This document shows, piece by piece, positions 31,662-43,600 of a DNA stretch of 64,000 nt. The stretch covers positions 185,115,947-185,179,946 of the forward strand of contig CM030366.1 of assembly GCA_017893485.1 (NCBI GenBank), given 5' to 3'. How positions within the stretch are numbered: the stretch's first letter is position 1; every line of letters starts with the position of its first letter. The translations under genes and the position numbers were made by a program. The notes beneath the pieces were generated by a model. It ran no database searches and was not told the origin of the DNA. It saw only the letters and a list, made by a program, of their open reading frames with translations. The stretch is from Hemerocallis citrina. Taxonomy: Eukaryota > Streptophyta > Magnoliopsida > Asparagales > Asphodelaceae.

Positions 31662-34600
31662 TAAAAAGAACTAATATCAATATTTTCTAGTCGATCAACT
31701 TCAGAAGTCCTCGACTCGATTCTTGGTCATTTAAAAGGAGACTCTTCAACTAAAGAAATTGACGATTGTGCATCAACTGATTCAACTCCTCCTGAAGTTT
31801 GAGCCTTATGTCTTTGAAAAAGAGAATCGATAGTACTATTTTTTCCCATTGATAACGTAGAAATTTTTCTTTGCGGCAATTCACCAAATACTTTGTGTGC
31901 CACTTCAAATTGAGTCAGATTAAGTCGAAACTAGGATTTGTTTTTCCGTCGAAGGAGATGATGATTGTTATGATCCAAATTCAGTCCCGCATCGATTATA
32001 TGGGGAACCAATGTTGGGTAGTTATAAACTTGGGTTTCCTCCCTTTAACAACTAGCTTTCAAGGGTGAGTTCTCCTGGGTTCCTAACAATTGATATCAGA
32101 GCCAACCCCATGCTTCTTAATTCGCTCTAAAGGCTAGATTAGAATTACTGGTAGCCCTGGACCGGGCCAGTGTCGCTAGAGTGAAAGCCACCGACGTCGG
32201 AAAAGGGCTACCTAGAGGCCGGATTAAAATTACTGGTAGCCCCAAGGGCGGGCCAGTGTCGCTAGAGTGAATACCGCCGAAGGCCCACATCGGTTATATA
32301 GGGAACCAATATTGGATAGTTATAAACTTGGGTTCCCTCCCTTTAACAGCTAGCTTTTAAGGGTGAGTTCTCCTGGGTTCCTGACAATGATTGGTGGGGT
32401 TAGTTGGTGGTGGAGATAACCAATCAACTAAAGATGCTAGTAGTAAATTAAACCTGGATTTCTTTTTCTTCTTCATCTTCTTCTTCTTCTTCTTCTTTTG
32501 GGTTACTTTCTATTCGGTTGTTTTTTTTTTCTTCAGATTTTTTTAAGTGGAGCCGGGGGAGAGGGGAGGGAGGGGCCCTGTGTAGTTGGGCTGTTGGGGG
32601 CTTTATTGTAAAGTGGGGGCAAATAAATTCAAAGGGGTATTATAGAAATAATTTAGGGGGGCCAAATAGATAAATTTAATAAAACTAGGGGATTTTTTGA
32701 AAAGTGGGGGGTGCATTTGACCCCCCCCCAAGCTCCGTCACTAATTAAGGGACCTAATAGCAAATAATCTAAAAATAGAGACTAATTTAGAAATACATAT
32801 TTCAAAAGGGACTAATATCTAAGGAACCCCTAAAAAATTGAAATTTTCAAATCTTAAAGCAACTCAATCAGTTTTTGGTATATTTATTCTGTTTTTTTTC
32901 TTATTTTCCAATTATCTGTAATAAAAATATATTATTAAAACATGTATTTAGATTGTAACGTTTAAAACACACATGTACTTTCTTTAGTTATTAAGACTTA
33001 AGAATCTACTCTGAAGTTACATACTATAACATACATCAAAGTAATTTATATCCTGACAGGAAGAAGCCTTCATTGGTGACAAGCCGGCATAGGTATTACA
33101 ACCATCACCAAAACGAATTGCGAGTCATACGTAATAAATGCCATTATCAGGCAATTAGTTTGCTTCTGAATATATTGTCTATGGAGTTTTGCTGCAGAAC
33201 TTTGGGTGGTGGACTTTTTATCGATTTGTGGGACCTTTGGAGTCATTGCAATTCCATATTTACTCATTATGAAACAGGGTGACCATTGTGGTTCCTTTAT
33301 TGGTCATTTTTTACCTACTCTCTCAATTGAATTTAGTGAAAAGAAGATGAATAAATTCAAGAAATAGGAGCAAGGGATCGAACTGACCTACTATTGGCCC
33401 ACTCTCCAACCCATCCAAAACCTTGATGTGCTCTGTTGAATTCAAGAATAGAGGGGGAATAAGGAAAGTTTGAAGTAAAAAGTAATATAATTGGCAAAAA
33501 GTATAGATGGTTCAGAATCAAAGGAAACAGATATTCATTATACAGACCTTATTGTATTTTCAGCCAAGGGAACTATCCATCTGAGAATTTTTTGCATTTC
33601 TGCTTTGATTTGAGCAACAGTTAACTGCAATAATATCAATTGTCAAGTCTTCGCAGCATAAATAATCAGGTTCTGACAGTGCAGATTATGTAACGTAATA
33701 AATGATAGGAAAGCCAACACAATTCATGCACATCTTTCCATGTTTTCTCACAAATTTAAGTATATGTTTTCATGGTTGTGGATCATCTACAAAATGACAC
33801 TATCTAGTACATAAAATGGAGCAGCTAAAGCATGTAAAAGAAAAGTCACAAAGGACAAAAGCTAGGTTTAGGAGACTTCTCTATCACCTGCTGCGTGACT
33901 CTAGAAAAGGTGATCATTGCTTATGTCAAAATTTCAAAAATAATAATAGTACTAAGAAATATTCTTTTAAATGGACAAAGGCGAGGCTCATTCAATTTGT
34001 TTGTTCTTTCCTCGTCTAGGCACCAGAAAATCTGTTCTTTGCGTGTCAAAGAAATACGTAATTTGACACTAGTCTACCTTGGCTCTGCATCAAGAGACTA
34101 TGAGTGGAGTTTCAGTTATACTTAAAAAAACACAAATAATTTTTGCATAGTAACTTTTATAAGGGATGAGAAGAAATGTGAACAAGAATCTGCTCAGCAC
34201 AACAATACGGAGGAAGTAATTTGCCTACATTTTGGTATGGAGTTATCTAACTTCCAGTAAATTGAATCTTTTCTCTCGAAAAGGTTGAACTAAAATAAAG
34301 GTAAATACAAGGCATCATCTACATTTCACCTATTTTCTATGAATAGTGTATGGCAAAGCTACTTATTAATTGATTAACTTAATGTGGCATCATATGACCA
34401 CTTTCAGAGAGGAAATCAAATGGCATGTCGCCATGTCCGTTACACACATTTATCATACATGACATAAAAGGGTACAGGCAAGGCATATGCTCCTCGTGGA
34501 AGAGAAAAACTATTTTTAATAGCTCAATGACCCAAGCAGCAGGGAATTGCACACCAAGGCATTTAGATTCACCTATGTTCAATGTACAGTATATTGCAAA

Positions 34601-37600
34601 ACTACTTATTAATCGATTCACTTAATGCGTCATCTAATGACCGCTTTAAAGAGGAAATCAACTGATATATTAGTTGTGCACATTTAGAAACATACATGAC
34701 AAATTGACTCAAGAGAATACAGTATAAACTTTATAATCTACTTTAATAATTATCTAACAAACACATAAAGCGTAACTAGAATAGTTTATACATTTAATGA
34801 TTAAGTGAAACTCCAAACTATCATTTAAATCAGACTCATCAAATACTTATCAAACAATAAAATATCCATTAACAAAAAGAATGTTGTCAACTATGTAACA
34901 AATTAATCATAGATGCTCCCTTAAAATAAATTAAATAATTTAAAGAGAAAGCAAATGTCAAAATAATTATAATTATATATATGATCCAAGAAACAAGAAT
35001 TGGTGTAGTTAGAGGAAGAGAATAACTTGAAAATGTGATGAAGACATCAGTTTGAGACGATTTGGGTGCTTCTATGAGCGCAAACATCATTTAGGATGGC
35101 TATTTGATTAGCCTAGTTATTTTCATTTAGACACTTTTAGTTATTTTGGCATATGTAGTAGTTTTGCTGTTTGCACCATTTATTATCTGAATTTTGGAGA
35201 TTTGTTTTGAGTATATAAATATGCCTTTAGACTAGTGAGAAGTTATGCTTTTGATTGACTACAAAAAATTGTGTGATTTTTGCTCTTCATTCATCTCTTT
35301 TGTGTAAGACATTGAGAGGACATTAGAGTTTGTAAGAAACCCTAGATCCCACCTTCATCACAACCTATCTAACCTCCACTGCCACTCCACTGCCACAACT
35401 GAAACCTCCCCCAGTCCAAATCCCCAAATCTAATTCAAATCCGAAACCCTAATCCCCCAATCCAATTCAAATTCGAAGCCCTAATCCCCAAATCCTCATT
35501 CAATCCCTTACCCTAATCTTCTCATCAAGGGAATGACCTATGGAGGAATGCAATGTCATTGACATCGATGACTAGCATCTTCTTCCTCTCCATCTGGGGC
35601 GGCGACACTTTCATCGAACCCAGGTAATTTCTTTCCACTCCTCCATTATTTGTGGTACTGTATATCATCTCTAGAATATCATCTGAATTATCTGTCATCC
35701 ACAAATATTGAGTGCGTGCTTCTACTTGTCAATTAGCGTATGAATCATTATTAAAAATCTTACTTGTTAAGAACACTTAAGTATGTTTATTGATTGTTAA
35801 GACTTGAATCTTTAATTGGGACTGTTAAACTTATTCAATTTCTAGAAAATCCATCATATCAATCACTAGTTTTACTTTCTAACTTACTCGGCACTATTTG
35901 TTGGTAAACATAATCTTTTAATATTTTTGAAAAATTCTCTACCTAAGGTTAAGTTTACAACATTTTGGTATAAGAGCGAAGGTTTCAAAAACACTAGTTC
36001 TTGCATCATTTAGTCTTATTTTTTGCATTCATTTAGGATCATTTCAGGGTTATTTTAGATCATTTCAGATTTTCTAAAAAATCATTTTGGTCACGTTTCC
36101 CAAATTTCAGCAAGCACACGTCCCCACGACCCCTAATTTCCCACCTTAGGTGAATGCGTCTTCGCAACACCCTCACGAATCTTGAAGAGCCTTTCTTGTC
36201 CCTCGCAAACTACCCAATCTAGGAATCCTAGCGAGCCCCTCTTCGAACTGAAATTGACAATACTGATATTTCCACTACCATCGCTGCCATTCAAGCAACT
36301 CTCACTAATATCAATCAAAGGCTTGAGCAAATAGAATTGAATCAAAACATTGCACCTGAGCTTCATCGTAGATCCCTCAAGGGAATGATCGTGACGACCG
36401 ACGTCAAAATCGTGACCCTGACGAACAATACAAGAACTTTAAGGCTGATGTTCCCTACTTTAAAGGTCCTATGGAACCTTAAGCTTATCTCGATTGGATC
36501 CATGCCATGGACCACTACTTCGTGTGATTTGACATGAACGACGCCATAAAGGTCAAATTTGACACGATGAAATTAACTAGTAAAGCTCAACGACACTGGA
36601 CCAATCTTGAATATTCCCGCAGAGGCTGAGGCAAGGCACCCGTAACCACTTGAGAGACCATGAAAGAGAAGCTCACTGAGAGATATGTGCCCTTATCGTT
36701 CCACACCCGATTGCTAGATTCGTGAAACCAACTTTATCAAGGAAGCAAATCCACCCAAGAGTATGTAGACAAGTTTTGAAGGCTCCTCATTCGGTGCAAT
36801 ATCTTAGGTAAAGAAAGCGAAGAATAAACTCTCTTTAGGTTCAGAGCTGGACTACGAGCCGATCTAAGGAACGAGCTAATCCATATAAATGTGGACTTCT
36901 TGGCAGCAACTTATGATACCCTTGTCCTCGATATGAATTCCCTTAAAGCATGTTCCCCCTACAAGTCCAGGGTTTTTAAGAGATCATTCCTCTAGAGTGA
37001 CCTCCAATCCCTCCAGACCTAAGCCCTCCTTTCAGTAAACAAATCTTACTCAAACAAGCTCACTTCAAATCCCCTATCCATTTAGGAATGACAACAATGG
37101 TAAGAACACTAAAAGAGACTACTCTAAGATTGATCCACACACTAAGTGCTATAAATGCAAGGGATACGGCCATATTGCTGGCAACTGTCCCAGCCCCATT
37201 AGGATCAATATCGTAGAAGGAACTGCTGTCATTGGTGATGATTCTGACAATAAGTCTTCCTATGAACCTAATGAAAGTGATGACTTCGGTGAAGAAGAAG
37301 ATGACCAGTATCTCAACTGTATACGGTCTATCCAATTACCTCCTTTGAATGTAGTCAGATGTGTTTTGTCCCAACAAAAGAAGAACAAAAAGAAGATAAT
37401 TAGAAGTGCACTGCTATATTTCACACCTTCACAACGATAGGTGGCAAAAACTGCAAGGGGATTGTTGACAGTGGGAGCTGCGTCAATGCTGTCTCTTCAG
37501 CAGTTCTAGCCAAGACCGAGCTTAAAGCTGAACCTCATCCACACCCACACAAAGTATTCTGGATTGATGCGACAGCCCTCCAAGTAACACAACATTGTTT

Positions 37601-40600
37601 GGTATGTAGATTTTAAAGCCTACAAGGAACAAATTTGTTGTGATGTGCTCAAAATGAATGTGGATCAAGTAATTTTAGGGAGACCTTGGTTATATGACCA
37701 CGACGTGACAATATATGGTCAATCCAACCAATGAGTGATCTAGCACGATGATTTAAAGATAAAGCTCATATCTGTGAAACCACAAACTAATCCGTCTATG
37801 AAAACACCAACTCCCTCGAGAAAGGGCAAGGAAGTAGCATATATGGGTGAAAAGGAACCCACATAAGCAATTGAGAAAGGGACGACAATTCTCCTACTCA
37901 CGGCGAGAGAAGTCCCTAAAGAGCCTAAGTCACCAAGCTCTCCTCATGTTACTCATGCCCTCCAGAATTTGCATGTGTTTCCTGCTGACCTCTCCGAACC
38001 AGTTACCCCCTCTGCGTGATATCTAACACGCTATTGATCTGGTTTCGGAAGCGAATCTTCCTAACTTGCCACACTATCGGATGAATCCGACGGAACATGT
38101 TGAGTTAAAAAGGCAAGTTGACGAGTTATTGGCAAAGGGCTTCATTAAAGAGCTTAAGTCCTTGCGTAGTCCCTGCTCTGTTGATGCCAAAGAAAGATGA
38201 AACCTAGCGTATGTGTGTGGATAGTTGTGCCATAAACAAAATCAAGGTGAAGTACCGTTTTCACATTCTTCGTTTGAATGACATGTTGGACATGATATCT
38301 GGTGCCACAATCTTTTCCAAGATTAACCTTAAAAGTGGTTATCACCAAATACTGTGTTGGATATGATGTTCTGAGGAAGGAACAACTTTATGCTAATCCT
38401 ACCAAATGTACCTTCCTCTCTGATCAGACTATCTTTCTGAAATTTATTGTTTCCACCAGAGGAGTATTCGCTGATCCAGAAAAGATACGAGCTATTATTA
38501 AGTGGCCTGAGCCCCTGCAATATTCGTGATGTGCGGAGTTTTCATGGTCGTACCACCTTCTATCGTCGGTTTGTGCAAGGATTTAGCACAATCATGGCTC
38601 CGATAACCGAGTGTCTGAAGAAAGGTGAGTTCGTCTATTTGAAAGCAGCCATGAAAGCCTTCGAAGAGATCAAGAAAAGAATGACTCAGACATCTGTCAT
38701 GAGGTTGCCTGATTTCACTAAAGTCTTCAAAGTAATGTGCGATGCTTCTGGTATCGGTATAGGTAGAATCCTCGGTCAAGAAAGTCATCATGTTGCCTAT
38801 TTCAGCGAAAAGTTGAATGAGACAAAACAAAAATACTCCACTTATGACAAGAAATTCTATGCGGGAATTCAGTCACTTCGCTATTGACGACATTACCTCC
38901 TGCCGCAAGAATTCATCATTTTCTCAGACTATGAGGCTTTAAGATTCCTTAACTCTCAACAAAAGTTGAATCCGAGACATGCTCGATGGGTAGAGTTCCT
39001 ACAATAATATTTGTATACCATTAGGCATAAGAAAGGAATTGATAATAAGGTTGCGGATGCGATAAGTCATTGTCACATGATCTTATCCAGTGCATCAAAA
39101 TTATTGGTTTTGAGAGATTAAAGATGAGTATGCCTCTTGCCCAGATTTTCACAAGATCTACACCTCTTTGAAGGATGACATCACTCGAGTGATAGATGAT
39201 TATTTCCTGAAAGATGATTATCTCTTCTATCGCTCCAAACTGTGCATTCCTAATACATCATTATGAGAGTATCTTGTTTGGGAATTGCACGTTGGTGGCC
39301 TTGCAGAACACTTTGGGTATAGCAAGACCATTGATGCTGTAAAACATAGGTTTTACTGGCCTAAACTCAAAAGAGACATTGCGAAACTTGTTAACAGGTG
39401 TCATACTTGTCAACTCGCCAACTCCCTTGACTAGTTTCCAGTTGTCCTTGGAAAGATGTCGGCATGAATTTCGTGTTAGGCTTACCAAAGACACAGAAAC
39501 ACAATTTCATTTTTGTCGTCGTGGACCGTTTTTCTAAAATGACCAACTTCCTTCTATGTTCAAAAACTTTCGATGCATCTCGTGTAGCTCAAATCTTTTC
39601 CGATAATATTGTGAAGCTACATTGATTGCCAAAAACAATTGTCTGATAGAGATGTGAAATTCACGAGTTACTTTGGAAGACCCTATGACACAAGATAGGC
39701 ACGAAATTGAAATTCTCATCAGCCTTCCATCCACAGACTGATGGATAGATTGAGGTTGTCAATCGGAGTCTTGGCAATCTCTTACGTACTCTTGTGGGAG
39801 AAACTTATAAACTGTAACCCCCATTTCCAATAATTAGTATGTTCTACATATTTTCTATAATTTGAATTTTTGTAAATTTATTTTGTGTTAAATTCGTTTC
39901 GGGTCTTTATTAAAGTATTTTCTAAACAAAAAATTTATTTATTTCGAATAATGGTGTATTTTGATCTTATTGATCAACTATTTGTATTTGAGTCCAAATT
40001 ATATATATATATATATTTATTGGGTCATTTTAATAAATTGTTAAACCAGTATAATTATTTTATTGTATGATTTTGTTATTTTTATAATTATAACTATTAA
40101 TTGTTATTCCTTGATTATTTAATTAAAGTACATTTAACGAATTATTTTGTTTTCGTATTGATCTGATTTTCGTGGTGAGTTCTAATTTAATTTCAAGCCA
40201 ACTTATATTATTTTTATTTGTATTATTTATCTATTTATTTGGATTTCAATTTTCGTTCATGAAGTTCTTTGTTCTTTTGATTGAGCTTTTATTGTCGATC
40301 CTATTGTCCTCTAATTTATTGTTGGTATTTTTATATGAACCCTATTGATTTAGATCTGTCCTTTATTTGAACCCTAAAACCTAATTTGATGTGTTCTTGA
40401 CCCAAAACTGCTTTTATTGAACCCTAAACCTCGAACCCAGTACCCTAATTGTACCCTATAAATACAACTCTAGTACAAACCCTAAAAATCGCACATCTTC
40501 GAAACCTTAGCTGCTTATTCTCTCTCCTCTCTCCTCTATGTTTCTCTTTCCCCGATCAAACCCAAACCCCCCCTTTTTACTGTAGCGCCATCTTCCCGGC

Positions 40601-43600
40601 GCTCACCCCGACTCCGGTGACCCCCAACCACGTCGCCGTCCACCCTTCGTCAACCTCCCGAACCCCCCTGCACCTCCTCACCCTCCTCTGTCCTTGACAT
40701 TAACAGAACACCACAAAGCCCTCGCCGATCATCTTCTCCGGCGACCCCCATCACCATCCCCCCCTCCTGAGCGTCGGCGACCTTCCTGCGATGCCAGCTC
40801 ACCCCCCTCCTAGCCTCGTCCACACCCAAATCGAAGCCCCCTGTCTTTTCCTTATTCCCGTCGAGCCAGCATCAGCCCAATCCCGACTGCCCAGCACGCC
40901 GCCGTTCCGCTCGTCGAGCTTGCCGGTGCCGCCGCCCCCTTGGCCAGTCCTCTTGCCATTGCTGACATCGCTGTTGTCTCTTTGTGTGCTGCTATTTTGT
41001 TGGTTCTCTTTTACACGTGGTTTGCACGTATTTTATTGTATGTTCGAGGGATTGTGTTATTGCGGATTTGTGTTCGTTGCTCCAGAATTCTCATCCCGTT
41101 ATTCTTGGTATTCAAACTCACCGTTTATAAGGCAAGTAACTTATATTAAATACCTTTGCATATACAAGTACAAAATACCGCTTGTAGTGTAGTTGGGTTC
41201 TAGAGACAATTCGTGTGTGAACCCCTTGTTGATAGTCTCCATTGTGATGATTTGACCATAGTTGTCTCGCGACATATATGACATGAATTAACCTAGGGTT
41301 GACCACTTTTGATGTATATGCTCATGCTATCTTGAGGTAACTGTGTTTGATATGTTATTCGTGTTATACTTGTCGAATACTTGTAAAATACCCTATACCA
41401 TGTTGCTTGGACATCTAGTACACCATATTTCATGTTATCATCCTATTGTTTTCCTATTGTTATTATCGTTCATCTTGTGTCTCTAGATTGCATATTGTAT
41501 TGTTGCATTAATGAAATAATTAATAAGCCGGGGTTTAAGGGATTGACTAGAGTAGTTGATGACATAGTAACTGTATACCGTAGTGTGGGCCTTGTTTTCC
41601 AAAATATTGTGTTGGCAAAAATTATTGTTATCGGTTTATTGTTGAACTACTGACACAATATCCCCAATTGACTGTGTATTGTTTTTATTGAGCCAACCAG
41701 TGTGCAGCAATGCTGCAAATACCGTTATCGTGCCGTGTACATGATTTATAGAATCTTCCACTTAAGTCTAGAACGAAATTGATTGTATGCATCGAACCTG
41801 TGGTACGAAACACATGGGACACAGTAGTACATGCATTAGTTAGGATTAAAATGAATAATAGACTTGAGGATTAACACAACATCGACATTGCCTATTATTC
41901 ATCATTGTTCCTATTGATATCGAATATTACAAGATACTTGTTCACTCGACACTTATTACATACTACTTACACTTGTTTATCTTACCATGCTAGTTGTTAT
42001 ATTTTGTTATCATGCCTATTCCATGCTATTTGTTTATCCTTCTCATGTATTTGTATCCTGCACTACAAACGGCCCGTAACTTACATTGACGGACATTTTG
42101 TTTTCTTCTCCTCTTCCTGCAATTTATTAAATTGCAGATTTTGGAGAACAGTTGCCTGCTAGAGTTGGAGAACAAACAGTTTGAAGACTACTGCTTTCTA
42201 ATTGCTTATTACTTTAATAAACTTAATGTAATGAGACTTATTATTATTTGGATTGGATTTATTATTGTATTGGACTTATGTCCCGAATATTGTTATTTAT
42301 TTCCAGACGTTGGATTATTATTATATTTAGATATTTTTATTGCTTAATTTCAAGTACTATTGTTCATGAGATTATTAGATTGCCTGCGCATTTGTTCTGT
42401 ATTGATTATATTATTGAGTTAATCTCGGATAAACAGCTTATGGGTGACGCTAGTCATTCGCTGGGCCAATGTTACGTGCTCGTATTCCGTATTTTTGGGA
42501 AGCGGGGCATAACATAAACATGGGACTTAAAATCAACTGTTGCTAAATTTGCCTACAACACATTTAAGAATAGAACCACCGGCATAAGTCCACATGTGGT
42601 TATGCATGATTATCGTCTTAGGCAGCCCATAGATCTTGTTCCCATGTTAAATCATCAGCCTCAGAGTCCGAAACCACATTTGCATCCCGCATTCATGATT
42701 TGCATAAAGAAATTTTCAAGAAAATTTATGAGAATAATTTTAACTACAAGTTAAGGGCAGATACTAGAAGAAATTTAAAACTTTTGATGTTGATGACGAT
42801 GTGATGGTTCGGATTCGTCCGAAACGGTTTCCAGTCGAATCCGTTAAGAAATTGAATGCACGTGTTGCAGGTCCATTTAAATTTTTTCATAAAATCAATG
42901 ATAATGCCTATATCGTTGACCATCCTGAAGATTTTAGCATAAGACTTTTAATATTGAAGATCTACTACCCTATGAAGGCCATAATTTAACCTTAGAAATT
43001 CTATTATAGATGAGCCTGCCCTGCAGCCTACTAGTGAGATTCGCACATTTTCCTCTTTACCTGAAAATACTTATCCACCGACAGAAAAATTGAATAATAT
43101 TTTAGATGATCAAATAATCTCTACTAGAGATTATGGTATTCATAGGCATTTGGTGTGATGGAAGAACAAGCTGAGTTGGATAACACTTGAATTGATCGTG
43201 AGAAGCTCCAACGCTTGAAATGCATATCTATTGGAGCACTATGACAGAAGCACTAGTTTTGACTCGACTGGGTTGAGCTCTCTCCCACCAGAAGAGAATG
43301 ATGAGGACATCAGTTCAAGATGATTTGGGCACTTCTATCAGCGTGGGCATCATCTAGAATGACTATTTTATTAGCCTAGTTATTTTTATTTCAGCACTTT
43401 TTAGTTGTTTTGGCATATTTAGTAGTTTTGCTGTTTGCACCCTTTATTTTCTAAATTTTGGAGATTTGTTTTGAGATTTGTTTTGAGCCTATATATAGGC
43501 CTTTAAACTAGTGAGAAGTTATGCTTTTGATTAATTAAAAAAATTGTGTGATTGAGTTTTGCTCTTCATTCATCTCTTTTGTGTGAGATATTGAGAGAAC

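Larger units (their letters stand above)
30982..32830. mobile_element. Foldback/MITE element with about 95-bp inverted repeats, split by a hAT insertion
   Basis: The left arm contains AGATATTAGTCCCTTTTGAA and the right arm its reverse complement near 32800, with similarity extending about 95 bp to CCCTTAATT. Removing the hAT insert (31438-32743) and one TSD copy leaves roughly 530 bp. Termini are approximate and no TSD could be fixed; class unassigned. Confidence 0.75.

Noticed and set aside
33070..33267. 65-codon minus-strand frame ([14 protein letters not shown]) as a PSI exon
   Set aside because: The neighbouring exons at 33388-33432 and 30099-30597 join in frame without it and no PSI motif is present; it lies in the intron.
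40449..41192. Proline/serine-rich ORFs in the 2.7-kb solo LTR
   Set aside because: They lie in the transcribed leader part of an LTR after a TATA box, have biased composition and no domain, and are not conserved in the sister LTR.
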